From UBA685 sp049890215 (GTDB lineage: Bacteria; Pseudomonadota; Alphaproteobacteria; Puniceispirillales; Puniceispirillaceae): a stretch of DNA of 62,540 nucleotides. Position 1 is the stretch's first letter, and every line of letters begins with the position of its first letter. Positions 9,215 through 18,436 of this stretch are shown here, piece by piece. The notes under the pieces are model-generated. The model ran no database searches, was not told the origin of the DNA, and saw only the letters and a list, made by a program, of their open reading frames with translations. A program made the position numbers and the translations under genes. The stretch is taken from assembly GCA_049890215.1 (NCBI GenBank), contig JBMHBX010000057.1, positions 1 to 62,540 of the forward strand, written 5' to 3'.

Positions 9215-9541
9215 TTATTCATCAGCGCTGAAGCTGCGCGTTTCCTCTACTTTGGCAATGCGCAGTTGATACCATAGGTAAAATTCCTGCCTACCCCTTT
9301 GTTTTGCAATGACATGTTCACCATTGCGCCCCCAATCTGCAATTGACTGCCTGCTTTCCCAATAAGACACTGTGATACCAATGCCATCATCAGCGCGCAC
9401 AGATTCTAACCCAAGAAAACCTGGCTGTTGCTTTGCTAGCTCGACCATTTGCTCGCTTATTACAGGATAGAGGTCATCACCAATATCACTTCTCTGATTT
9501 GTGAAGATTGCGGCGTAATAGGGTTTTGGCCAGTCTTTCAT
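9215..9541 (-). CDS. ABM-family (antibiotic biosynthesis monooxygenase-like) protein
   Basis: A 108-residue protein of the ABM / dimeric alpha-beta barrel superfamily. Indicators are YYAAIFTNQRSD at the N-terminus, the ELAKQQPGFLGLES helix-strand unit, then ITVSYWESRQSIADWGRNGEHVIAK. Such proteins are typically small cofactorless oxygenases or haem/quinol-binding enzymes, and the family does not fix the substrate. It lies downstream of rpsD on the same strand but beyond rpsD's terminator, so it should have its own promoter in 9542-9599. Confidence 0.8.
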   Translation of the reverse strand: MKDWPKPYYAAIFTNQRSDIGDDLYPVISEQMVELAKQQPGFLGLESVRADDGIGITVSYWESRQSIADWGRNGEHVIAKQRGRQEFYLWYQLRIAKVEETRSFSADE

Positions 9542-9599
9542 ATTTATCTCATTTCAATTGATTGAATTTGACAAGTGTAACATTGTTTTTATCCAGATA

Positions 9600-9625
9600 C
9601 AAAAATAGCGCCTAATAGGCGCTAT
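9600..9625 (-). terminator. Rho-independent terminator of rpsD
   Basis: ATAGCGCCT (9605-9613), loop AAT, AGGCGCTAT (9617-9625) make a perfect 9-bp stem. On the minus strand it is followed by a run of Ts (the A-run at 9601-9605). It lies 31 bases past the rpsD stop and separates rpsD from the ABM gene. Confidence 0.85.
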
Positions 9626-9655
9626 CTTCAAAATCGTATCTTGATGCAGTCAAGT

Positions 9656-10285
9656 TTAACGTGAATAATATTCAACCACTAGATTTGGTTCCATCTGAAC
9701 TGGATAAGGCACTTCATCCAAAGACGGTATACGCACAAATGACACTGTCATTTTGTCGTGGTCAGCTTCAATATATTCTGGAACATCACGCTCAGTGGAA
9801 GAAACCCCTTCAAGAACCGCAGGAATTGTCTTTGACTTTTCCTTTAGCTGCAACACGTCCCCAGCTTTTAGAATAACAGACCCGATATTACAGCGCTTGC
9901 CATTTAGCATGACATGACCATGGTTGATCAACTGACGAGCAGCAAAAACAGTAGGCGCTATTTTTGAGCGATACAAAACAGCATCCATCCGTCTTTCAAG
10001 AATACCAATCAAATTCTGGCCTGTATCACCACTAAGACGTACAGCTTCAGTGTAGTAACGTTTAAACTGCTTTTCACCGATGTTACCGTAATAACCTTTC
10101 AGCTTTTGCTTCGCCATCAACTGAATGCCAAAATCAGTTGGCTTCTTGCGGCGCTGTCCATGCTGACCAGGTGCAGTGTCACGATTATTTAGAGGAGACT
10201 TTGCACGACCCCATAGGTTTACACCTAAACGACGGTCTATTTTATGTTTGGCGCTATGGCGCTTATGATCTGACTTAGGAGCCAT
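9656..10285 (-). CDS. rpsD: 30S ribosomal protein S4
   Basis: A primary 16S rRNA-binding protein of the small subunit. The start is placed at 10285 (MAPKSDHKRHSAKHKIDRR), which has AAAGGAAAA upstream. That gives 209 residues; a longer frame to 10336 lacks a ribosome site. The S4 RNA-binding domain (about residues 97-160) begins RRMDAVLYRSKIAPT and includes ARQLINHGHVMLNGKR. The C-terminus VVEYYSR is typical. It stands alone, as is usual in alphaproteobacteria, and ends in a strong hairpin terminator. Confidence 0.97.
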   Translation of the reverse strand: MAPKSDHKRHSAKHKIDRRLGVNLWGRAKSPLNNRDTAPGQHGQRRKKPTDFGIQLMAKQKLKGYYGNIGEKQFKRYYTEAVRLSGDTGQNLIGILERRMDAVLYRSKIAPTVFAARQLINHGHVMLNGKRCNIGSVILKAGDVLQLKEKSKTIPAVLEGVSSTERDVPEYIEADHDKMTVSFVRIPSLDEVPYPVQMEPNLVVEYYSR

Positions 10286-10417
10286 GTTATTTTTCCTTTT
10301 TATTGTTGCCCGGTAGTGCCAAGAGGCCGGGAACATAACCGTTTTGATTATGCTCCACTTTCCCAGGAGAGTTGCGAAAATACAAGAAAACAGCCAGATG
10401 TCAAGTGTTTACAGAGG

Positions 10418-11164
10418 TCATTCGCGTAGCAGGCGACTTAGAATACCGTGCCATGTTTGTAACTCTTGTTTTGTTGGCTCTGCCCTTGTAAAAAAAGCAC
10501 GCATGTTGCGATTAACAATTGGTGCCATTTCTTTAGTGGCAAAAAAATGTTTTTTCGCCAGTAGTGACTCAAATCTCTCAAAGAAAAAATCTCGTTCTGC
10601 TATCGTTGCCCGCTCTGGCCAATGCGCATCTTTTTGAATTTTTTCTTTTGACTTTGCATGCGCCGCCATTCGCCATTCCCAACTCAAAAGCAATACTGCC
10701 TGCCCCAAGTTAAGACTTGGAAACTCTGGGTTTAAGTCAGCTGAGACAATGTAATCAGCCATAACAGCTTCATCATTATCCATACCAGAGCGTTCTGCCC
10801 CAAATAAAAAAGCTATGCGCTTGCCCTTTGCCTGCGGCTTAGTGACTGCAAGTTCGGCAGCAGCCCTTGGATCCACTATTGGTTTTACCAGGTCTCGCAT
10901 GCGCGCAGTTGTCGCAAAAGATAACACCACATCAGACATAGCTGAGGCCATATCATCAAACACTGTCGCATTATCTAAAATATCAGCACCAGAAGCAGCC
11001 ATAGGACGCGCTGCGGGGTTAGGCCATCCATCACGCGGAGAAACCAGTCGCAATTCTGATAAGCCGCAATTTTTCATAGCGCGAGCGCTTGCACCAATAT
11101 TTTCTCCCAACTGGGGGCGAAGCAATATAATAATGGGTGGCTGCATATGTATTGGACTAGTCAT
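10418..11164 (-). CDS. trmJ: TrmJ-like tRNA/rRNA 2'-O-methyltransferase (SpoU/SPOUT family)
   Basis: A 248-residue SPOUT-class methyltransferase, closest in layout to TrmJ, which methylates the ribose of nucleotide 32 in tRNAs. Visible motifs are LRPQLGENIGASARAMKNCG near residues 11-34 (motif 1), FLFGAERSGMDNDE near 120-133 (motif 2, SAM knot) and PSLNLGQAVLLLSWE (motif 3). Its ATG overlaps the end of cimA, so the two are translationally coupled. The exact modification site is inferred from family only. Confidence 0.88.
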   Translation of the reverse strand: MTSPIHMQPPIIILLRPQLGENIGASARAMKNCGLSELRLVSPRDGWPNPAARPMAASGADILDNATVFDDMASAMSDVVLSFATTARMRDLVKPIVDPRAAAELAVTKPQAKGKRIAFLFGAERSGMDNDEAVMADYIVSADLNPEFPSLNLGQAVLLLSWEWRMAAHAKSKEKIQKDAHWPERATIAERDFFFERFESLLAKKHFFATKEMAPIVNRNMRAFFTRAEPTKQELQTWHGILSRLLRE

Positions 11165-12779
11165 TCAAATCAGATGTGATGTGCGCATTTTCACGATGAA
11201 GTTTGTAGCGCATTCCATCTGCTAACGCCATTACAGAGGCATCAATAATATTTGTGGATACGCCGCAAGTACGCCAAATATGTTTCTTAGCATCTGTGAA
11301 TTCTATCACCACGCGCGTAACAGCGCCTGTTCCCTCATCACCATTTTGCGGCTCTAAAATTCGCACCTTGTAATCTGTCAATTCCACTTCTGACAGCAAT
11401 GGATATGCATCAACAAGTGCCTTTCTTAACGCATTATCAACAGCATTTACAGGCCCGTTTCCAAAGCCTACTTCATCATGAGTGACAGTGCCCACTTTAA
11501 CTGATGCGGTGGCCTCTGATTCCACGACCAATTCACCTTTTGCATTAAAGCGTCTTTCATCTGTTACGCGAAACCGACCAATAGTGAAAAAATCTGGCAC
11601 TTCACCTAGAGCCTGACGAGCCAATAATTCAAAACTAGCTTCTGCAGAATCAAAGGACCAACCTTGAAATTCTTTCTCTTTTACCGTTCTGATGAGCTTG
11701 TCTAGGCGGCTATCACTAGCCTCCACAACGATACCGACCTCTTTGAATCTAGCCAATACATTGGATTTGCCAGTTTGATCAGAAATCAAAAACTGACGCT
11801 GATTACCTACAGATTCAGGTGGCACATGTTCATAAGTACGCGGATCTTTTTGCGCTGCTGAAGCATGAAGGCCACCCTTATGAGCAAAGGCAGCCACACC
11901 AACATATGGCGCATGAGCATTCGGTATGCGATTCAGCCTGTCATCAACAAGGCGAGATAATGTGACAAGTTTTGCTAATTTTGCATTTGGTATGTTTGTC
12001 TTATAACCAAGCTTTAATATTAAATTGGGTATAATCGTGATGAGGTCTGCATTTCCACATCGCTCGCCCAGCCCATTGATTGTGCCTTGTATTTGACGCG
12101 CGCCAGCCTTCACCGCTGCCAAAGAATTCGCTACCGCCAGCCCTGTATCATTATGGCAGTGAATACCCAGATTTACTTCAGGTAAAAAAGCTTTAGTCTC
12201 AGATACGATTTCATAGATCTCATCTGGGAGTGAACCACCGTTTGTATCACATAAAACAACCCATTGTGCGCCGCCTTCATAAGCTGCTTTGACGCAGGAA
12301 AGAGCAAATTCTTTATTTGCCTTAAAACCATCAAAATAATGTTCACAATCGAACATCGCCTCTCTTCCTTTGGCGGCAATTGCGGCAATTGAGGAGCTTA
12401 TCATCTCACGATTTTCTTGCTGTGAGATATTTAATGCGGTTTCAACATGGAAATCCCATGTTTTACCAACAAGGCAGGTGCCATCTGTTTCGGCATCTAA
12501 AACAGCTGCTAGACCAGGATCATTTTCAGCAGACCGCCCTGCCCGCCTTGTCATTCCAAAGGCAACAAATTTTGCTTTTTCCAACTCTGGAGGGTTAGAG
12601 AAAAACTCATCATCGGTTGGGTTTGCACCAGGCCAACCACCTTCAACGTAATCAATGCCAAATTCATCTAATGCTCTGGCTATGGCTATCTTATCAGAGA
12701 CTGTAAAATCAATGCCTCTGGTTTGTCCGCCATCTCGTAATGTTGTATCAAAAAGATAAACGCGCTCGCCCATCATCAT
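11157..12779 (-). CDS. cimA: (R)-citramalate synthase
   Basis: It condenses pyruvate and acetyl-CoA to citramalate, giving a threonine-independent route to 2-oxobutyrate and isoleucine. At 540 residues it fits the CimA branch of the 2-isopropylmalate/homocitrate synthase family. Seen: DTTLRDGGQTRGIDF at residues 10-24, the HCHNDTGLAVAN metal/substrate motif near 205-216, and the C-terminal regulatory domain (from about 400). Three consecutive Met codons blur the start. LeuA was considered but the DGGQT/GVDF-like N-terminus and C-domain favour CimA. It pairs with ilvBHC elsewhere in the window. Confidence 0.88.
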   Translation of the reverse strand: MMMGERVYLFDTTLRDGGQTRGIDFTVSDKIAIARALDEFGIDYVEGGWPGANPTDDEFFSNPPELEKAKFVAFGMTRRAGRSAENDPGLAAVLDAETDGTCLVGKTWDFHVETALNISQQENREMISSSIAAIAAKGREAMFDCEHYFDGFKANKEFALSCVKAAYEGGAQWVVLCDTNGGSLPDEIYEIVSETKAFLPEVNLGIHCHNDTGLAVANSLAAVKAGARQIQGTINGLGERCGNADLITIIPNLILKLGYKTNIPNAKLAKLVTLSRLVDDRLNRIPNAHAPYVGVAAFAHKGGLHASAAQKDPRTYEHVPPESVGNQRQFLISDQTGKSNVLARFKEVGIVVEASDSRLDKLIRTVKEKEFQGWSFDSAEASFELLARQALGEVPDFFTIGRFRVTDERRFNAKGELVVESEATASVKVGTVTHDEVGFGNGPVNAVDNALRKALVDAYPLLSEVELTDYKVRILEPQNGDEGTGAVTRVVIEFTDAKKHIWRTCGVSTNIIDASVMALADGMRYKLHRENAHITSDLND

Positions 12780-12882
12780 ATGGCCCCAATTGCCTTTTGT
12801 TTCTGCTATGCTTCCTAGCTAGTTACCTGCTTGTTTTACGCAAATTAATTAGAAGAAGCAAATTGCCATATCTCATTCACAA

Positions 12883-14232
12883 TTAATGACGCTCCCATTT
12901 GGTTCCTTCAGGAGTATCAAGCAAGGTAATCCCCTCAGCTGAAAGCTCATCTCTTATTGAATCAGCACGCGCAAAATCACGATTGGCACGCGCTTTTTGC
13001 CGTTCCTCTATCAACGCTTGGATTGCCATATCACTGAGACCGGCGTTGTTTTCTTCACCGCGCGCCCACTCTTCTTCACTTTGATTAAGTAACCCAAGCA
13101 TTTGTGCGCATGCTTTCAGATTTGATGCTGCGCCTTCCTCGCCCTGATTTGCTGCCTTTGCAAATTTGTGAAGAACAGACAATGCCAATGGCGTATTCAG
13201 GTCATCTGATAGAGCTGTTAGAAATTCAGGATGAATATCTTTTGCCGGCTCCGACTGCCCCGCTGCTCGGTAAAGACGATCAAGAGCCTGTTTTGCTTCT
13301 GTTACAGCACCATTTGAATAATCTAAAGGCGCTCTATAATGCGCGTTCAGCAATGCATATCTGACAGCTTCGCCGCGATGCTTGTCTAGCGCCTCACGAA
13401 CTGTTGTAAAGTTGCCAAGCGATTTTGACATCTTCTCCCCATCAACCGTAACATAGCCATTATGCACCCAATAACGGGCCATATCCTTTGTGTCATTCGC
13501 ACAGCAGCTTTGAGCAATTTCGTTTTCATGGTGGGGAAATATCAAGTCAAGCCCCCCGGCATGAATATCAAACTCTGCCTCAAGATAAGCGACTGACATT
13601 GCAGAGCATTCAATGTGCCATCCGGGCCTTCCACGCCCCCAGGGGCTTTGCCAGCCCGGTAGCTCATCTTCTGATGGTTTCCATAAAACAAAATCGCCAG
13701 GATCTCTTTTATAGGGTGCTACTTCCACTCTTGCACCGGCGCGCATCATCTCTGGGCTACGTTTCGATAATTGGCCATAATTACTCATTGTCGAAACAGA
13801 AAATAGAACATGCCCCTCTGCTTCATAGGCATGACCTTTGTCAATCAGCACCTCAATCATGTCTATCATCTCAGTGATGTGATGAGTGGCACGAGGCTCA
13901 ACATTAGGCGGCAATACAAAAAGCGAAGCTGCGTCTTGATGAAATCGCGCTATGGTCTCTTCACAGAGCTTTGCAATTGAAATGTTGCGTTCATTAGCGC
14001 GCTGATTAATTTTGTCATCTACATCTGTAATATTTCTGACATAAGTAACTTGCGGATAAATATGGCGCAACAAGCGCACAAGTACATCAAACACGACAAG
14101 CGGACGCGCATTCCCAACATGAATATTGTCATAAACAGTTGGTCCGCATGCATATATACCTACATTCTCTTCCTTTATGGGAATGAACGCCTGTTTTTCC
14201 CTAGTGAGCGTGTTGTATAGACTTAAGGTCAT
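12883..14232 (-). CDS. cysS: Cysteinyl-tRNA synthetase
   Basis: It charges tRNA-Cys. At 449 residues it has the usual class I length. The HIGH element appears as HVGN in YDNIHVGNARPLV, and KMSKS is intact in GEKMSKSLGNF. Zinc-site residues are visible in YACGPTVYD near the N-terminus, in WHIECSAMS and in HHENEIAQS. The start overlaps the gltX stop by four bases (ATGA), so it is the last gene of a coupled pncB-nadE-gltX-cysS run. Confidence 0.97.
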   Translation of the reverse strand: MTLSLYNTLTREKQAFIPIKEENVGIYACGPTVYDNIHVGNARPLVVFDVLVRLLRHIYPQVTYVRNITDVDDKINQRANERNISIAKLCEETIARFHQDAASLFVLPPNVEPRATHHITEMIDMIEVLIDKGHAYEAEGHVLFSVSTMSNYGQLSKRSPEMMRAGARVEVAPYKRDPGDFVLWKPSEDELPGWQSPWGRGRPGWHIECSAMSVAYLEAEFDIHAGGLDLIFPHHENEIAQSCCANDTKDMARYWVHNGYVTVDGEKMSKSLGNFTTVREALDKHRGEAVRYALLNAHYRAPLDYSNGAVTEAKQALDRLYRAAGQSEPAKDIHPEFLTALSDDLNTPLALSVLHKFAKAANQGEEGAASNLKACAQMLGLLNQSEEEWARGEENNAGLSDMAIQALIEERQKARANRDFARADSIRDELSAEGITLLDTPEGTKWERH

Positions 14233-15569
14233 GATGTCTCGCCAGATAAACGTCCGATGATTCTCTCTCTGCCCAAGAAGGGAAGTAATCCTGCTACCTC
14301 TGGTCCTGCATCACGACCCGTAAGAGCCAGACGCAAAGGCATGAATAATGCACGGCCCTTTGCGCCGGTCATATCGCTGATAGCCCTCGTCCAGTCTTTC
14401 CAGATATCACTTGTAATCTTCCCCTCAGGCAAACAGCTTATCGCTGCCTTACATACCACTTCATCTTCAATGACCGTCTGTAAATTTTGATGACAAATAT
14501 CCCACCAGATTTTTGCTTCTGATATCACTGACAAATTGCCCCTGACTGCCATCCAAAACGACTCATCGTCAATGCCATATTGATTGAGTTCTGCCTGAAC
14601 ATCTGTGAACGGCACTGATTGAATTATCTTGCCATTTAGCATTTGCAATTCTGTTGAATCAAATTTCGCAGTCGCGCGTCCATAGGTCGTGATATCAAAG
14701 CCATTGACAACCTCTGTCATGGATGAAAAAGCTGCCACAGGCTGTGAGGTGCCAATGCGGGACAATAGTGAGGCTATGGCTATAGATAACATCCCATTGC
14801 TGCGTAATTCTTCAACAGATAAGCTGCCCAAACGTTTTGACAAGCCCTCTCCGTCAGCTCCTGCTAATAATGCTAAATGCCCCATTTGAGGCGCTTTAGC
14901 GCCAAGAGCTTCAAATAATTGTATTTGAGCTGCAGAATTGGTGACATGGTCTTCACCACGTAAAATTGTCGTAATATGATGGTCAATGTCATCCACAACA
15001 GAGGCCAAAGTATAAATATATCTGCCATCTTCTCGGATAATCACCGGATCTGACAGAGAAGACATATGATATACTGCTTCACCTCTCACAAGATCAGTCC
15101 ACCGAACCTCCTCATCGAGAAGACGAAACCGATAATGTGGCTTGCGCCCCTCTGCTTCAAAGGCAGCTATTTGTTTGTCATCCAATTTTAAGGCTGCTCT
15201 ATCATAAACGGGCGGGCGGCCGGCATTTAATTGCGCTTTGCGCTTCAATGCCAACTCTTCGGCTGTTTCATAACAGGCATAGGCACGATTAGTCTCAATA
15301 AGATAGGCGAGTGCCGCATCATAGCGATCTATTCTATCAGATTGCCTGTCATCGCAATCCCATTGCATACCCATCCACATGAGATCTTTGCGGATAGCTT
15401 CTTCATATTCGCTGGTTGAGCGTTCGGTGTCAGTGTCATCAATGCGAAGCATGAATTGCCCGCCATGCGCTTTGGCATATAAAAAATTGACCAAGGCAGT
15501 GCGCAAATTACCTACGTGTAATTTCCCAGTTGGACTTGGCGCAAATCGAACTTTAGGCAGTGAGGTCAT
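14229..15569 (-). CDS. gltX: Glutamyl-tRNA synthetase (second-type GltX)
   Basis: A class I synthetase attaching glutamate to tRNA. The signature motifs are RFAPSPTGKLHVGN (HIGH variant HVGN, residues about 8-21) and LSKRLGS (KMSKS variant). The segment after it, SVEELRSNGMLSIAIASLL, matches the alphaproteobacterial paralogue often present beside a canonical GltX. That raises the possibility that it serves tRNA-Gln for the GatCAB route; this is inference. At 446 residues it is slightly short. It overlaps nadE by one base upstream and cysS by four downstream. Confidence 0.93.
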   Translation of the reverse strand: MTSLPKVRFAPSPTGKLHVGNLRTALVNFLYAKAHGGQFMLRIDDTDTERSTSEYEEAIRKDLMWMGMQWDCDDRQSDRIDRYDAALAYLIETNRAYACYETAEELALKRKAQLNAGRPPVYDRAALKLDDKQIAAFEAEGRKPHYRFRLLDEEVRWTDLVRGEAVYHMSSLSDPVIIREDGRYIYTLASVVDDIDHHITTILRGEDHVTNSAAQIQLFEALGAKAPQMGHLALLAGADGEGLSKRLGSLSVEELRSNGMLSIAIASLLSRIGTSQPVAAFSSMTEVVNGFDITTYGRATAKFDSTELQMLNGKIIQSVPFTDVQAELNQYGIDDESFWMAVRGNLSVISEAKIWWDICHQNLQTVIEDEVVCKAAISCLPEGKITSDIWKDWTRAISDMTGAKGRALFMPLRLALTGRDAGPEVAGLLPFLGRERIIGRLSGETS

Positions 15570-17263
15570 TATGACGTTTCCTCTTGATGGGAGTGGTTTA
15601 TTGGCAAAAACCCTGAGGTCAATGGCAAACGTCTGTCACGTCCAAAAGCACGTTTTGTGATTTTAGGCCCGGGCGCTGACTGAAAACGTTTATATTCAGC
15701 TCGAAACAAAAGTCTTGAGACATGCTCAACATCCTTTTTTTCAAAGCCTCTTTCGACTATCTCATCTGGTGAGGCCATTTGCTCTGTCAAAGCGATGAGA
15801 ATAGCATCTAGCACCTCATAAGGAGGCAAGCTGTCTGTGTCCTGCTGATCTGGTCGCAATTCGGCAGATGGTGGACGCGTGATAATGCGTGATGGCACTA
15901 CCTCACCATCTGGTCCAAGAGCACCGCGCGGCACATGGTTGTTTCGCCATTTTGCCAGATCAAATACGAGTGTTTTCCAAACATCTTTTAGAGGGGCGAA
16001 TCCCCCACACATGTCACCATATAAAGTCGCATATCCAGCGGCATATTCTGACTTGTTGCCTGTGGTTAGAATCATGTCACCAAATTTGTTTGACAATGCC
16101 ATCAACAACAATCCTCTAAGGCGGGACTGAATATTTTCTTCAGTTATATCTTGAGGGTATCCGTTGAATAAAGGTGCCATCATCTCATCAACAGCTTCCA
16201 TACCTTTTCCAATAGGAATAGTCTCAATTCGAATGCCAAGTCGGCTTGCCATGTCATCAGCATCAATTTTTGAAATATCTGCTGTATATCCTGATGGTAA
16301 CATCAGGCAACGTACTGCCTCAGCACCAAGTGCATCTACGGCAAGGATGGCAACCAGAGCTGAATCAATACCACCTGATAAGCCAAGGGCTACACCGGGA
16401 AAGCCGTTCTTAGTCACATAATCACGCACACCAAGCATCAGGGCGCGGTAAATCAGAGACAAGCCACTTTCCGGAGGTGAGAGCTGTCCTGTTAATTGAT
16501 AGCCAATATCAGAGGCAAGAGGCGCTGTTTGTTGACATTGTACAAGAGATAGAGACTCGTTCATCATTGGCAATTGCGCCGCTAATTGACCTTTAATATT
16601 CAAAGCAAAAGAACCACCATCAAAAACCAGCTCATCTTGCCCACCAACCATATTTACATATATGAACGGCAAGCTGGTCTCAGTAGTGCGGGCAACAGCA
16701 TGCGCCAATCGCTCATCCGATTTTGCCTGATCAAACGGTGACGCATTCAGAGACACAATAATGTCAGCACCACTCTCTGCTTGTGTCTCACACACATCTG
16801 GCCACCAGATATCTTCACAAATCGCAAGACCAATTTTTAGCCCCCTAACCATAACGGGGCCTTTCAACTCGCCTTGTGCGAAATGGCGTTTATCATCAAA
16901 AACACCATAATTCGGAAGAGAAAATTTATCACGTCTGGCAATTATTCTGCCGTCATCAATGACGAAAACAGAATTATATAATTTGCCTGCCTCTTGATAC
17001 GGCGCGCCAATGATAATCGCAGGACCGCCATCTTTGGAAACTGCAACAAGTTCTGAGATTGCTCTCTCAATTGCCATCATAAAGTCTGATCGCAAGACAA
17101 GGTCGTCACAAGGATATCCCGACAAGAACATTTCTGGCGAAACTATAAAATCCGCCCCCAGAGAAGCGCTTCTCTCTCTCGCAGATAGAAAGTTCGTAAG
17201 ATTATGTGAAACATGCCCTACATGTGCATTTAACTGGGCAAGAGCGATTGCAAATTTTGTCAT
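15569..17263 (-). CDS. nadE: Glutamine-dependent NAD+ synthetase
   Basis: It makes NAD from nicotinate adenine dinucleotide, with ammonia from glutamine. The protein has two domains in 564 residues. The N-terminal nitrilase-type glutaminase has its triad visible as Glu44 (SPEMF), Lys113 (RDKFSLPNYG) and Cys149 (AICEDIWWP). The C-terminal synthetase carries the PP-loop SGGIDS at 296-301. pncB lies immediately upstream (stop/start touching at 17263), so nicotinate salvage and NAD synthesis are co-expressed. Confidence 0.96.
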   Translation of the reverse strand: MTKFAIALAQLNAHVGHVSHNLTNFLSARERSASLGADFIVSPEMFLSGYPCDDLVLRSDFMMAIERAISELVAVSKDGGPAIIIGAPYQEAGKLYNSVFVIDDGRIIARRDKFSLPNYGVFDDKRHFAQGELKGPVMVRGLKIGLAICEDIWWPDVCETQAESGADIIVSLNASPFDQAKSDERLAHAVARTTETSLPFIYVNMVGGQDELVFDGGSFALNIKGQLAAQLPMMNESLSLVQCQQTAPLASDIGYQLTGQLSPPESGLSLIYRALMLGVRDYVTKNGFPGVALGLSGGIDSALVAILAVDALGAEAVRCLMLPSGYTADISKIDADDMASRLGIRIETIPIGKGMEAVDEMMAPLFNGYPQDITEENIQSRLRGLLLMALSNKFGDMILTTGNKSEYAAGYATLYGDMCGGFAPLKDVWKTLVFDLAKWRNNHVPRGALGPDGEVVPSRIITRPPSAELRPDQQDTDSLPPYEVLDAILIALTEQMASPDEIVERGFEKKDVEHVSRLLFRAEYKRFQSAPGPKITKRAFGRDRRLPLTSGFLPINHSHQEETS

Positions 17264-18423
17264 TACTGCCCAACATCTAGAGTCTGATTACGCAACAAAA
17301 ATTCGCGACCCAACTTTACACGTGAGACACCATCATATTGAATGATATCTGCAGTAGCGTATGTTTCAGTCCATTTCTCTGGCAAATAGCTGCCTGTACC
17401 AATCATATTGACTGGCGCTTTTGCAAGCGCAAACACGCGGCATTTATCAGGTCCAAACCCGCTTGAGGCAACGATTTTTACTTTATCAAACCCTGCCTTA
17501 TCTAATGTTTCTCGCAAGTGCCAAACCGCAGCAGCGCTAACACCAGTTCCCATCAACTGTTTTAGTTCGGTTTCTGTGCGATATCCTTTGATCGCTTCTG
17601 GAACATGTCTGTCTAGCACGGCGTATGACGTCTGAGTATCCAGCCCTTGTGCAAATCGCCCGCCATGGGTGTCTAGGCGGATTGCAAGCAAACCTTCTTG
17701 CGCCAAATCGTTAAAATGCGCGCATACTTCAAGTGTGTCGTCAACTTCCTTACCAAAATAATCAACCAGAACAGTAAGCGGTTTGTCCGGAAATTTGTCA
17801 TGAAATAATTTAGCAGCCCTTAAGGTAGACCCAGCATACCCAACCAGAGCGTGTGGCATTGTCCCCATACCAGCTTCATTATCAAAAAAATGGGCGGTTG
17901 AGTCAGTCGCACATCCGATAAAACCAAGCGCACCCGTTTTCGCCCGCGCCTTTTTTGATCCAACTGATGCACCATAGGCCATTAAATCAGCCATTTCAGA
18001 CCCAGCGCAATGTCTTGCATCCATTGCAAGAAACGCCACTTGTGGTAGTTCAACACACATCTGATAGGCGTTATATGCTGCCACACATGCCGCTCCCAGA
18101 CGTTGTAAGAAAATAGTTTCCAAATCTACTAGCGCTGAAAACTTCCCTGTTACATAAAACAGGGGTTCCCCCGCACCTACCCAAGCGCCTTCGGCGTGAA
18201 GCCACTCTATCTCAAAGGTCTCACCACGCTCTTTACCCATCTCTAATAGCCAATTAGTCGCAAGGTGCGGCGCCAAAGTGACGGGACGCCTCATAAAAAT
18301 TGCGTATGTCACAATCGCGTCACCAAATTCCATAACAATTTGTTTTGTCAAATTGAAATAGCTATCAGTCAAATGTGGCTGATCCTCACTAGAGGGACCC
18401 GTTAAGCGTATCTGCGGTGCCAT
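17263..18423 (-). CDS. pncB: Nicotinate phosphoribosyltransferase
   Basis: It converts nicotinate and PRPP to nicotinate mononucleotide, the entry step of the salvage branch feeding NadE. Of its 386 residues, the recognisable parts are LTDSYFNLT near residue 19, DARHCAGSEMADLMAYGAS near 143-161, the IGCATDSTAHFF stretch, the VLVDYFGKEVDDT strand and IRLDTHGGRFAQGLD near 260-275. The start has AAAGGG six bases upstream. It is flanked by class II DAHP synthase upstream (13-base gap) and nadE downstream. Confidence 0.9.
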   Translation of the reverse strand: MAPQIRLTGPSSEDQPHLTDSYFNLTKQIVMEFGDAIVTYAIFMRRPVTLAPHLATNWLLEMGKERGETFEIEWLHAEGAWVGAGEPLFYVTGKFSALVDLETIFLQRLGAACVAAYNAYQMCVELPQVAFLAMDARHCAGSEMADLMAYGASVGSKKARAKTGALGFIGCATDSTAHFFDNEAGMGTMPHALVGYAGSTLRAAKLFHDKFPDKPLTVLVDYFGKEVDDTLEVCAHFNDLAQEGLLAIRLDTHGGRFAQGLDTQTSYAVLDRHVPEAIKGYRTETELKQLMGTGVSAAAVWHLRETLDKAGFDKVKIVASSGFGPDKCRVFALAKAPVNMIGTGSYLPEKWTETYATADIIQYDGVSRVKLGREFLLRNQTLDVGQ

Positions 18424-18436
18424 AATAACCCTTTAA

